Shown here piece after piece: positions 9,101-15,799 of a stretch of DNA of 58,900 nucleotides (the stretch's first letter is position 1; each line of letters begins with the position of its first letter). The translations under genes were made by a program, and so were the position numbers. The notes under the pieces are model-generated. The model ran no database searches. It was given only the letters and a program-made list of their open reading frames with translations, and was not told where the DNA came from. The DNA is from an uncultured Lactobacillus sp. (GTDB lineage: Bacteria; Bacillota; Bacilli; Lactobacillales; Lactobacillaceae): assembly GCF_910589175.1 (NCBI RefSeq), contig NZ_CAJURR010000014.1, forward strand, positions 1 to 58,900, given 5' to 3'.

Positions 9101-9198
9101 GAGACGTAGTTGCCAAATCAATTAAACTTAGAATTTTGGCAACTTCTGATAATTTAGCCTCTGGAAAAGAAGTTCTATTCTTTATGGCGAAAGAATAA
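6139..9198 (+). CDS. Cytosolic GH31 glycosidase (subfamily-18-like, candidate alpha-N-acetylgalactosaminidase)
   Basis: This 1019-residue enzyme has an N-terminal beta-sandwich, a GH31 barrel, C-terminal sandwiches, an FN3 domain (about 790-878) and an F5/8C-like module (about 880-1019). From memory, the best match is the GH31_18 group that cleaves alpha-GalNAc: LSGQPNVGSAIDG, VNIRDLQWKVFTP and KLREKITPYLYTL all resemble it. KTD at Asp371 aligns with the nucleophile. The acid/base Asp of that group (SGDQ motif) falls on ANEG, so Glu420 may take its place. There is no signal peptide, so substrates must be imported first, although binding modules usually mark extracellular enzymes. It is divergent from the aga-type operon and shares its regulatory region. 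The specificity is an inference. Confidence 0.8.
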   Translation: MSEITNKQQPQHLSRLVHVAKGTRYYDLQFADGTRARLYIIAKGIFRLIVDPAAEFKPLTPSLTIAASNFSLRPFEDSQLLVTDETFTIKSGQFSLRLQKNPAIFSIFDDQLHRYRMMQSSPIELGNDYSSEFLRQNKNEFYYGGGMQNGSFSHKGKIIEIKNTNLTGPGAVACPEGFFWSNAGFAELRNTWKDGVYNFKSDDGATAIITHQTPIFDNFYLLGDSPAEILRQYYKITGSPLFLPKYALGLGYLGNYLDTCWTGAKPQENSAIKFEDGNTYKIAHIDDDIVAKSSLNGEEQYQFSARAMIERYNSYHLPLSWFVPNYESKQDLDEDEMNNLVDFAKDQNVKIGFYGSLPTDAPANFLKFKTDPANFPNEKIMQDFAIASEPLIDKNQTNRPWAMASNGWSAIQTLATTANEGVGGEWDQISTEIASFLSMSLSGQPNVGSAIDGKEGGGNAQVNIRDLQWKVFTPLLYSIDNYGNIQKTPFAFNAKMTRITRAYLKLREKITPYLYTLTRAAQDGMPIVRPLFLAFPHERVNYTNQVKHEFMLGNNLLIAPITNGREDPSGASLKDNLYLPDHRTMWIDLFTGKKLIGGRIYDKLHYPLWHLPVYVRGGAILQESLRSAIVYPQSKSSAILYEDDNQTNDYEKGHAATTQITSSVSGSNLHITVYPTEGSYTGLEEKQITNLTIMSDRYPGKVSLKLNDQFVPLTEYNDLDSFNKAEEGIFYQQDYMPCKEFGYFTGQLQPALRVKIPAVDIHDNKFELMIENFSYGSEVEQHAIIDSAMASPRSAAILTDRLTSKSITITWTNPTNFADKNVMADIEVNGIVHTNIDGNTFTFHELEPNTRYRFRIRNKFGNKVSDWSEYFGTHTKRDQMDYAISNVTVSSTGESEEDLPVENLTDLKLASEWLSKDQITKDSPLDLTFNFNHIYKLSRMVYVPRSRDRIGHVLRVQVAISKDGENFSDFSKEINWPNDAKNKVIGLRDVVAKSIKLRILATSDNLASGKEVLFFMAKE

Positions 9199-9202
9199 AA
9201 TT

Positions 9203-9255
9203 AAAAAGTCCGAAAAGGAAATGTATAGTCATTTCATCTTTTCGGACTTTTTTTC
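9203..9255. terminator. Bidirectional terminator after the GH31 gene
   Basis: Inverted repeat of AAAGTCCGAAAAG with CTTTTCGGACTTT, extended by GAAATG/CATTTC near the loop, followed by a T-run; A-richness on the left also allows use from the other side. Confidence 0.88.
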
Positions 9256-9264
9256 ATAGTTTTT

Positions 9265-9280
9265 TGTTTCACGTGAAACT
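9265..9280. other. parS centromere site
   Basis: TGTTTCACGTGAAACT matches the Firmicute ParB/Spo0J binding site TGTTTCACGTGAAACA at 15 of 16 bases. Such sites cluster around the origin and load ParB and condensin. It overlaps the stop codon of the esterase gene and directly follows the terminator. Confidence 0.88.
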
Positions 9281-10097
9281 AAACGTAAATTTTTCTATCT
9301 TTCAACCATTCAAGGCTCAATTCAAACCAATGTGCCAGATGTGGATCAGCTTTACGTTCAGCAGTTGCCAGTTCAGGAGTAGCAAGAGAAAATCCATGGC
9401 CACCTTTATTAAACAAGTGTGCCTCAAAGCGAACTCTATTTTTTCTTAATGCAGTAATATATTCAATCGTATTATCAATTAAGACAATCGGATCATCTAC
9501 TGCTTGAAAAATAAAAGTAGGCGGTGTTTCAGGAGTAACTCCTAACGCTGTATCTAATAAATCCTTCGCAGTTGGCATTTTTTCCTTAGCATAAGAAGGT
9601 AAAGGAAAACCAATGTCTTTAATATTAATTAACGGATAACCTAAAATAGTCGCATTTGGTGATACTTTATCATGCTCAAAATGATATTCAGACTGCCATT
9701 TTTGACTTTCTGCCATTACATTCATCGAACTAACAACATGGCCGCCAGCTGAAAAACCAATTGTTGTAATTTTATCCTTATCAAGACCTAACTTCTCACT
9801 GTTTTCTCTAAAGTATGCAACAGCAGTTAAACCAGATAAAGCAGCGTCAGGATAAATTCTGCCAGGATCGGTAGTTAAATTATATGACACTATTGCTGCA
9901 TCAAAACCATGAGCTGCATAAGCTAGGGCAACTGGTTCTCCTTCTCTTAATGATAAATGATCAAAACTACCACCTGGAAAGACTAACATTAGTGGTCTTT
10001 TCTTTAGGAGAAGTTGCGGATTATCTTGCAAACTATAATAAGTAACGTTAAATTCACGCCCATTAAAATTTGTTAACGTCAAATTATCTATTTTCAT
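9279..10097 (-). CDS. Alpha/beta-hydrolase, acetyl-esterase/carboxylesterase type
   Basis: A 272-residue alpha/beta-hydrolase of the carboxylesterase group related to hormone-sensitive lipase. The nucleophile elbow GFSAGG puts the catalytic serine at Ser116. LVFPGGSFDHLS supplies the oxyanion-hole loop, AVDDPIV the likely acid and GGHGFSL the histidine. No signal peptide is present, so it acts in the cytosol, perhaps deacetylating sugars. It is convergent with GH31 and its stop codon lies inside parS. The substrate is unknown. It may form a unit with the YibE/F pair, whose last gene ends 22 bases upstream. Confidence 0.85.
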   Translation of the reverse strand: MKIDNLTLTNFNGREFNVTYYSLQDNPQLLLKKRPLMLVFPGGSFDHLSLREGEPVALAYAAHGFDAAIVSYNLTTDPGRIYPDAALSGLTAVAYFRENSEKLGLDKDKITTIGFSAGGHVVSSMNVMAESQKWQSEYHFEHDKVSPNATILGYPLINIKDIGFPLPSYAKEKMPTAKDLLDTALGVTPETPPTFIFQAVDDPIVLIDNTIEYITALRKNRVRFEAHLFNKGGHGFSLATPELATAERKADPHLAHWFELSLEWLKDRKIYV

Positions 10098-10119
10098 CTT
10101 ACTGTGCCTCTATTTATCT

Positions 10120-10881
10120 CTACTTTTTATTTTCTTTATTCGTTAAAGTATGTGCTAAGAATATTGTAGTTAATGGTACCGTTAAAAGCACGCCAATGAA
10201 CGAATATACAATAATTAAAAACTCATCCACAAAAAGTTTATCATTTAAAATTTCAAATAAGGAATAATTTAGTCTCATATACCAAATAAATATTGGGAGA
10301 AAACTACCAAATAAACCAAATAAGATTGTATTCATGGCGGTCCCTAATACATCCGCACCAACTTCATTTCCGCTTTCGATTAATTGCTTTTGAGTAATGT
10401 TAGGGTCATGCCGCTTTAACTCAAGTAAACCAGCACTCATTGCAACACTGGCTTCCGCAATTGCACCTAGCATTGAAAAGATTGCAACTAAAATTGCGAT
10501 TTGAGAAAAACTAATTCCTACATTTAATGATAAACCAATTAATTCTTCCCCTGCCTGGTCTCCAAAGCCTTGAGTTTGCGCTAAATTTTCAAACAAGATA
10601 ATTATCAGCATTACAATTACACTTACACATAAGGCAGTTAAAAAGGCATTTTTGGCTACAGTATAATCATGTGTTCCTAAATAAATAATCGTCAGTAATT
10701 TCAAAGGAATAAATATTGCTCCGACTAATACAATATTTACTCCCCAAGAAATAAGCAGTGCAACTAAAATCAGTAAACAGGCATTGATAACGACGCTTAG
10801 ATAACTCTTAAAGCCAGTTTTTCCTCCAACTATAATCATCAATATCAAAAGAATTAATAAAAGAGCAGTTAAAGTTGTCAT
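10120..10881 (-). CDS. YibE/F-like membrane protein, short partner
   Basis: A 253-residue, almost wholly hydrophobic protein with about seven membrane helices. The segment LGAIAEASVAMSAGLLELKR followed by a hydrophilic loop and ESGNEVGADVLGTAMNT is typical of the YibE/F family. Its start overlaps the stop of the longer partner by four bases (ATGA), so the two are translationally coupled and probably form one membrane complex. The function of the family is not established; transport has been suggested. Confidence 0.85.
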   Translation of the reverse strand: MTTLTALLLILLILMIIVGGKTGFKSYLSVVINACLLILVALLISWGVNIVLVGAIFIPLKLLTIIYLGTHDYTVAKNAFLTALCVSVIVMLIIILFENLAQTQGFGDQAGEELIGLSLNVGISFSQIAILVAIFSMLGAIAEASVAMSAGLLELKRHDPNITQKQLIESGNEVGADVLGTAMNTILFGLFGSFLPIFIWYMRLNYSLFEILNDKLFVDEFLIIVYSFIGVLLTVPLTTIFLAHTLTNKENKK

Positions 10882-11984
10882 TTTTCTACCACCTCTGCTT
10901 TTTTATTTCTTAAAAAAACAGCACTACATAGAGTTGCAAAAATCACTGTCAGTACAATTCCGATCGCCGAGCTTAAACTCTGGATGACCCCTAAAGAAAG
11001 GGTATATTTAAAGGTATAAACTAAAGTATTATTATCTCTTAGATACAAAATTGTCATAGGTAGGGCTTCAGCCATAAAAATTAAAACCAATACATTTATT
11101 AGTGGCCCCATAATTTCTTGTCCTAAAGTTCGTCCGCTAATAAATAGTTCTTTAAATGTTAAGTCGGCCTTATGTTTTGCAAGTGCATAAAGACTAGAAA
11201 CAATATCCGTTGCTTCATCCATGACTGCGCCAAGAACTCCTAGAATTGTTTGAGATAAAAATAAAGCTCGAGGATCTTGAGTAGCATAGTCAACTGCCTC
11301 ATAATCAATTCCACGCTCATGAGTTACTCTCATAACTAAATAAAAGATACCAAAAGAAACAAAAACTCCTAACAAAGTAGCAGTTAAAGTTACCAGCATC
11401 TTTTGATTAAAGCCTTGTACTATTACTAGAGATACAAAAATAAACAGAATTGCTGCGATACTATAAATCAAGAAAATTCTTGTTCCATTTTCCTTTACAT
11501 CACTCTTAATTACAAAATAAAAAATGATACTATTTAAAATCATTGAAATTAAAAGTAAGCTAGCCTGTTTTCCTGTAATTAAAACAATTACACTAATAGT
11601 CAAAAACATACTTAAAACAACAACCCAGTCACGTTTTGGTTCAACTAATTTAGGTTTACCTTTAATAAATGAAACAATTACACGCTGATGTGGTCGATAC
11701 TTTTGTGAAACCGCTTGGGACGGCGAATATGTGTTAGTAACTAAGAATGTCTTCCCCTTATATTTTCCGGATAAAATTTTTAAATGTAAATTTTGTTGAC
11801 GTACCTCGTCTTTGTTTTCATAGTTGTCTTTTGTCTTATCAACTAGTGTATCTTTTGTTTGACTATCAGTAATGACCGCAATTGGCTTACTTGCAAAAGC
11901 AGTTGAAAAATAGGTAATTAGAGTAAAACATATTCCCACAAATAAGACTACTAAACTAAGCCAAATTTTCGCATTCTTCTTCAC
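10878..11984 (-). CDS. YibE/F-like membrane protein, long partner
   Basis: A 368-residue membrane protein with an N-terminal helix, an extracytoplasmic domain of about 100 residues (including GKYKGKTFLVTN and a run towards QRVIVSFIKG) and about seven C-terminal helices. The core motif GVLGAVMDEATDIVSSLYAL corresponds to AIAEASVAMSAG in the short partner. It is the first gene of the pair. An 18-base palindrome lies 35 bases upstream, between it and the divergent antiporter. Family membership is firm, the role unknown. Confidence 0.86.
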   Translation of the reverse strand: MKKNAKIWLSLVVLFVGICFTLITYFSTAFASKPIAVITDSQTKDTLVDKTKDNYENKDEVRQQNLHLKILSGKYKGKTFLVTNTYSPSQAVSQKYRPHQRVIVSFIKGKPKLVEPKRDWVVVLSMFLTISVIVLITGKQASLLLISMILNSIIFYFVIKSDVKENGTRIFLIYSIAAILFIFVSLVIVQGFNQKMLVTLTATLLGVFVSFGIFYLVMRVTHERGIDYEAVDYATQDPRALFLSQTILGVLGAVMDEATDIVSSLYALAKHKADLTFKELFISGRTLGQEIMGPLINVLVLIFMAEALPMTILYLRDNNTLVYTFKYTLSLGVIQSLSSAIGIVLTVIFATLCSAVFLRNKKAEVVEK

Positions 11985-12018
11985 TTTTTCGCCTTCCCTA
12001 AATAATTCAATGGTTAGT

Positions 12019-12036
12019 ATGCTACTATAGTAGCAT
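12019..12036. promoter_or_regulatory. 18-bp perfect palindrome in a divergent promoter region
   Basis: ATGCTACTATAGTAGCAT is fully self-complementary and has no T-run, so it reads as a dimer-binding operator rather than a terminator. It stands between the yibE/F pair and the antiporter gene. The regulator is not encoded next to it. Confidence 0.55.
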
Positions 12037-12088
12037 TAAAAGTTTTTACTAATTATTAAAAAATAGTAATTTATCTGAGGTAGATTTA

Positions 12089-13660
12089 ATGGAACTTATG
12101 ATTTCAACTTTTACCCTAGCAATTGCAGCGGCACTCAGTATTATTATTGCTCAAGCAGTTGACAAGGTATTTGTTAACTATGTAAGCATGCTCGTTGGGA
12201 TAATTATTGGGCTTATCCCCTTCTTAAATAGCCAAATTGCTAGCTTTGATTCAGAAATTTTTATGGAACTAATCGTAGCTCCGCTTCTTTTTTTTGAAGG
12301 TCAAAAAACTAGAATTCATAACATTGGTAGAAGAATTAAAGAAATTATTGGATTAACCGTGGTTATGGTTTTACTCGCCTTAATTGTAGGCGGCTTTAGT
12401 ATCCATTTTCTTGCTGGCATCAGTCTTCCACTTGCATTTATTATTGGGAGTATTAGTACACCAACGGATGCAACGGCAAGTGAAGCCGTAACTAATGGTT
12501 TGCGAATGCCTAGACGAGTAACAGCTTCATTAAAAGCTGAGTCACTTTTTAACGATGCTTCCGGTATTATCTTACTTAATATGAGTTTACTTTGGTTCGC
12601 TAATGGTTATATCAACTATGGTCAAACAATTCATGACTTCTTTATTTCTTCATTAGGAGGAGCAGTATTAGGATTTGCAGCAGCTTGGATAATTATTATT
12701 TTTCGTCAAAGCCTCATTAGATCAAGATTTAATTCTTTAAATGCCCAAAACTTAATTTATGTTCTTACTCCTCTGGCACTTTATGCCTTTGCAGAAGAGC
12801 TCCATGTTTCTGGAATTATCGCTGTTGTGGTTGCCGGCTTATTACATAATGCAGAATCTCAACAGAGTTTGCTCCTTAATTCAAGACAAATCCATATGGG
12901 ACGAGATTTGCAAAATCTTATTTCAGATATTTTTAACAGTATGGTCTTTATAATTTTAGGATTAATGATGGTTAGAATATCCCGTAATAAATTATTTAAT
13001 GGAGATCTAGCAAAATGGATTCTCGTAGGCTTCATTGTTTATCTCGCAAATTTACTTGTTCGTTATGTCTACGGGCGTTTAATTATTCGCTATGATCGAC
13101 GAGAAAGCACCGTATTTTCACTTGGTGGTATTCACGGAGCAGTTACCTTAGCTTTAGCTTTAACAATCAATGCTACTTTTTTAGGAACTAAAAATTACAA
13201 TCTAGTTATTATGTCTGAGGCAGTTTTAATTATTTTGAGCATGCTTGTGCCTACTATTGTATTTCAATTTATCCTTCCTCATGAAGTTAGTGATGAAGAA
13301 GCACACATTGTTATGGAGAAAATCCGTAATGAAATGGTTAAACGAGCCCTAATTTCTATCCATAAAATGTACCTACCTAAAAGAGTAAAGCGCCACGTTA
13401 TCTATACTTTGCTTAATCAAAAAAGAGTTGTTAAAACTCGAGAGTACATGCGGGTTTTGTTTAAAACAATTGATCAGCCGAATTTAACTAAGTCCGAGCA
13501 GTATTTACAACGTCTAGCCTTTTTTAGAGCCTTCGCTGTAGAAAGAGAATATTTGGAAATGATCGGACAAAAAGAAAGCAAGTATCGCACATATATCTTA
13601 AGCCTTTATAATGATGTTCTTCTAGCTGAATCACTAATTATCGAGCCCGAAGACGAATAA
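12089..13660 (+). CDS. CPA1-family Na+/H+ antiporter
   Basis: A 523-residue transporter with about twelve membrane helices and a cytosolic C-terminal tail of about 120 residues. The core contains PTDATASEAV (helix 5 region) and ESLFNDASGI, the Asn-Asp pair of electroneutral CPA1 exchangers, plus GGIHGAVTLALAL. It would exchange Na+ or K+ for protons for pH and salt balance. The gene stands alone, with a palindromic candidate operator upstream and a strong terminator downstream. Ion preference cannot be read from sequence. Confidence 0.92.
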   Translation: MELMISTFTLAIAAALSIIIAQAVDKVFVNYVSMLVGIIIGLIPFLNSQIASFDSEIFMELIVAPLLFFEGQKTRIHNIGRRIKEIIGLTVVMVLLALIVGGFSIHFLAGISLPLAFIIGSISTPTDATASEAVTNGLRMPRRVTASLKAESLFNDASGIILLNMSLLWFANGYINYGQTIHDFFISSLGGAVLGFAAAWIIIIFRQSLIRSRFNSLNAQNLIYVLTPLALYAFAEELHVSGIIAVVVAGLLHNAESQQSLLLNSRQIHMGRDLQNLISDIFNSMVFIILGLMMVRISRNKLFNGDLAKWILVGFIVYLANLLVRYVYGRLIIRYDRRESTVFSLGGIHGAVTLALALTINATFLGTKNYNLVIMSEAVLIILSMLVPTIVFQFILPHEVSDEEAHIVMEKIRNEMVKRALISIHKMYLPKRVKRHVIYTLLNQKRVVKTREYMRVLFKTIDQPNLTKSEQYLQRLAFFRAFAVEREYLEMIGQKESKYRTYILSLYNDVLLAESLIIEPEDE

Positions 13661-13681
13661 ATAGTTCTAAGAAAAAGTCTA

Positions 13682-13746
13682 AAACAAAGAAAACACTGGT
13701 ATACCATCGTTAAAATAAACATTGATATACCAGTGTTTTTGTTTTC
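13682..13746. terminator. Bidirectional terminator
   Basis: AAAACACTGGTATA pairs with TATACCAGTGTTTT across a loop of about 20 bases; A-rich and T-rich flanks fit use by the antiporter gene and the convergent MerR-like gene. Confidence 0.85.
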
Positions 13747-13799
13747 TAAAGAATCATGGTCTAAATCAAATTAAGACTTATTTACCAGACTCAATTATT

Positions 13800-14525
13800 T
13801 TATTTATTGAAAAAGCGATCCCACCAATGGTGTTTTTTCTTAGGACGAATTTGCATTTGAGCTAAGGTACGATGAATATTTTCTTCTACCTGTTGCTTAC
13901 GACGCTTTTCTTCGTTCTCTCTAGCTTTTCTTAAAATTTCTTCATGAGCTTCTTGCTCACTTTTTTGTTCTTCAGTAATCTCTTTGGCAGCTTCCTGATC
14001 TTTATTATTAGCTTTTGCTTTTTCTTTAGAATCATCTGATTCCGGCTCAGCTAATTGGTGTGAACGATCAATTAATTTTTTATTTTGAGCTTCAACACGC
14101 GCTACCTGCTTCTGCAAATCTTCAATTGCTTTATTCTGACTTGCAATAGTATTTTGTAGCATTGTTAAAAGTTTTACCACTTGATCAGCATCAACAGTGG
14201 CAGTATTAGTAGCAACTGATTTTTGCATTTTTGCTGCTTTTTTAGCTTCTTCAGTTTTCTTATCGCTTACTGCAAAAATCTGTCTTGCTGCTTCTTGCAA
14301 GGTTAAATCAGCATTTTTAGACAAGGCTCTAAAAGCTTTTAAATCTTCAATATCCTTTGCCGAGTACAAGCGAGACTTTTGCTTGGTTCTTTCATAGTAA
14401 TCTTTATTTCCAGTAACCTTTTCGACAATTAAAGAATACTTTCTTAACGTTGCTACGCTAATATGAAGTTCTTCCGCCGTTTTTGCTGGGGCCTCAAGTT
14501 CTTCAAAATTATGGTCGCTTGCCAT
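13800..14525 (-). CDS. MerR-like HTH protein with long coiled coil
   Basis: A 241-residue protein. Residues about 14-75 form a MerR-type helix-turn-helix (AKTAEELHISVATLRKYSLI ... RLYSAKDIEDLKAFRAL). About 115-225 is charged and rich in Glu, Lys, Gln and Ala, predicting a long coiled coil. The end is basic-aromatic (KKHHWWDRFFNK), which could touch the membrane. The layout recalls RacA-type chromosome-anchoring proteins and plasmid Rep-associated proteins more than classical MerR regulators, since no effector domain is present. It lies between a terminator and ddl. The function is unknown; a DNA-organising role is my inference. Confidence 0.7.
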   Translation of the reverse strand: MASDHNFEELEAPAKTAEELHISVATLRKYSLIVEKVTGNKDYYERTKQKSRLYSAKDIEDLKAFRALSKNADLTLQEAARQIFAVSDKKTEEAKKAAKMQKSVATNTATVDADQVVKLLTMLQNTIASQNKAIEDLQKQVARVEAQNKKLIDRSHQLAEPESDDSKEKAKANNKDQEAAKEITEEQKSEQEAHEEILRKARENEEKRRKQQVEENIHRTLAQMQIRPKKKHHWWDRFFNK

Positions 14526-14554
14526 CCTAAATTCTCCCTTTACTTAAACCAAGT

Positions 14555-15640
14555 TTAATCATGTTTATGTAACAAAGTCTTCTTATGATCGTAGCGTTCC
14601 ATTGCGTAATCAATTAATTTAGTAATTAAGTCAGTGTATGGAATTCCAATTTCTTCAAATAACTTAGGATACATACTAATATTAGTAAAGCCTGGAAGAG
14701 CATTTACTTCTGTTAAAATAACTTCGTTATCTTCAGTACGAAGCATCGAATCGATACGAGCCAAACCACTACATTCAGTTGCTTGGAACACCTTTAAGGC
14801 ATTCTTTCTAACTGTTTCAACAATTCCTTCAGGAAGCTTAGCAGGAATTTCTAAAGTTGATGTTGAATCATCATCGTACTTATTTTCATAAGTGTAGAAT
14901 GAATCCTTTGCATTAATAATTTGACCAACACCAGCAACGATTGGTTTATCGTTGCCTAAAACAGCAGTTTCTACTTCAGTACCATGAACAGTTTCTTCGA
15001 CTAAAACCTTGTCATCATACTTAAAGGCTTCAGCTAAAGCAATCTTATATTCTTTTTCGTTAGTAACATGACTTACACCAACTGAAGAGCCTTGGTTTGA
15101 TGGCTTAACAAATAAATCTGAACCCAATTGGCTAGCTACGTATTCATAGTCTAACTTCTCGTTATCTGGATCGTTATATTCAAAACGCTTAACTGCGATC
15201 CATTTTGCCACAGGAACACCAGCACGTTGAGCAAGGATCTTAGTCATTTCCTTATCCATCGTTACAGCTGCTGCTAAAACATCGTCTCCAACAAATGGCT
15301 TATCTAAAACTCTAAATAGTCCTTGTAAACAACCATCTTCACCTAAGTTTCCGTGTACAATTGGGAAGAATACGTCAATTTCAGGACGATCTTTTAATTC
15401 AATAATGTTAGAAATATTAGCTACTTTATGAGGATTAGCCACTTCCATTTTAGGATTATCTAATACTTTGTGAGAATCTGCATCATCAGCTAAGTATCCA
15501 TCGTTAGTAATCCACATTGGATAAACATCAAATTTATTAGTATCGATTTCTTCATAAATGTTGTGGGCAGACATGATAGAAACTTCATATTCTGAAGAAT
15601 TTCCACCGAAGATCAAACCTACCTTAATTTTGTCAGTCAT
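14555..15640 (-). CDS. ddl: D-alanine--D-alanine ligase
   Basis: An ATP-grasp ligase that makes the D-Ala-D-Ala dipeptide for peptidoglycan. Visible motifs are GGNSSEYEVS, FPIVHGNLGEDG, VKPSNQGSSVGVS and EVNALPGFT. I place the start at the ATG at 15640, with AAGGAGAT nearby upstream, giving 361 residues; a longer frame to 15682 lacks a ribosome-binding site. Tyr255 in YENKYDDDS occupies the position where vancomycin-resistant lactobacilli and Leuconostoc carry Phe, so the enzyme should prefer D-Ala over D-lactate. It is downstream of nothing on its strand and is probably monocistronic or linked to the MerR-like gene. Confidence 0.95.
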   Translation of the reverse strand: MTDKIKVGLIFGGNSSEYEVSIMSAHNIYEEIDTNKFDVYPMWITNDGYLADDADSHKVLDNPKMEVANPHKVANISNIIELKDRPEIDVFFPIVHGNLGEDGCLQGLFRVLDKPFVGDDVLAAAVTMDKEMTKILAQRAGVPVAKWIAVKRFEYNDPDNEKLDYEYVASQLGSDLFVKPSNQGSSVGVSHVTNEKEYKIALAEAFKYDDKVLVEETVHGTEVETAVLGNDKPIVAGVGQIINAKDSFYTYENKYDDDSTSTLEIPAKLPEGIVETVRKNALKVFQATECSGLARIDSMLRTEDNEVILTEVNALPGFTNISMYPKLFEEIGIPYTDLITKLIDYAMERYDHKKTLLHKHD

Positions 15641-15691
15641 ATTTTTATCTCCTTTTTGTCCTCGAAACCTTATTATAAACAATCGTGACGC

Positions 15692-15697
15692 TATAAT
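15692..15697 (+). promoter_or_regulatory. -10 box of the CAP/SLAP gene
   Basis: TATAAT lies 103 bases before the ATG at 15800. No clear -35 box is visible. Position suits a transcript with a 5' leader of about 95 bases. Confidence 0.35.
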
Positions 15698-15799
15698 GCA
15701 TTAATTTCGAAAAAAAGTCTAAAAAGAATGAAATTTTTTTATAATTACGTTATATATATTACTATCATTCTACTATCTGATTTGCTAAAAGGAGTAAAT

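Noticed and set aside
15728..15799. Longer start of the CAP/SLAP protein
   Set aside because: The ATG at 15800 has AAAGGAG at the right distance and begins a normal signal peptide; the extension has no ribosome-binding site.
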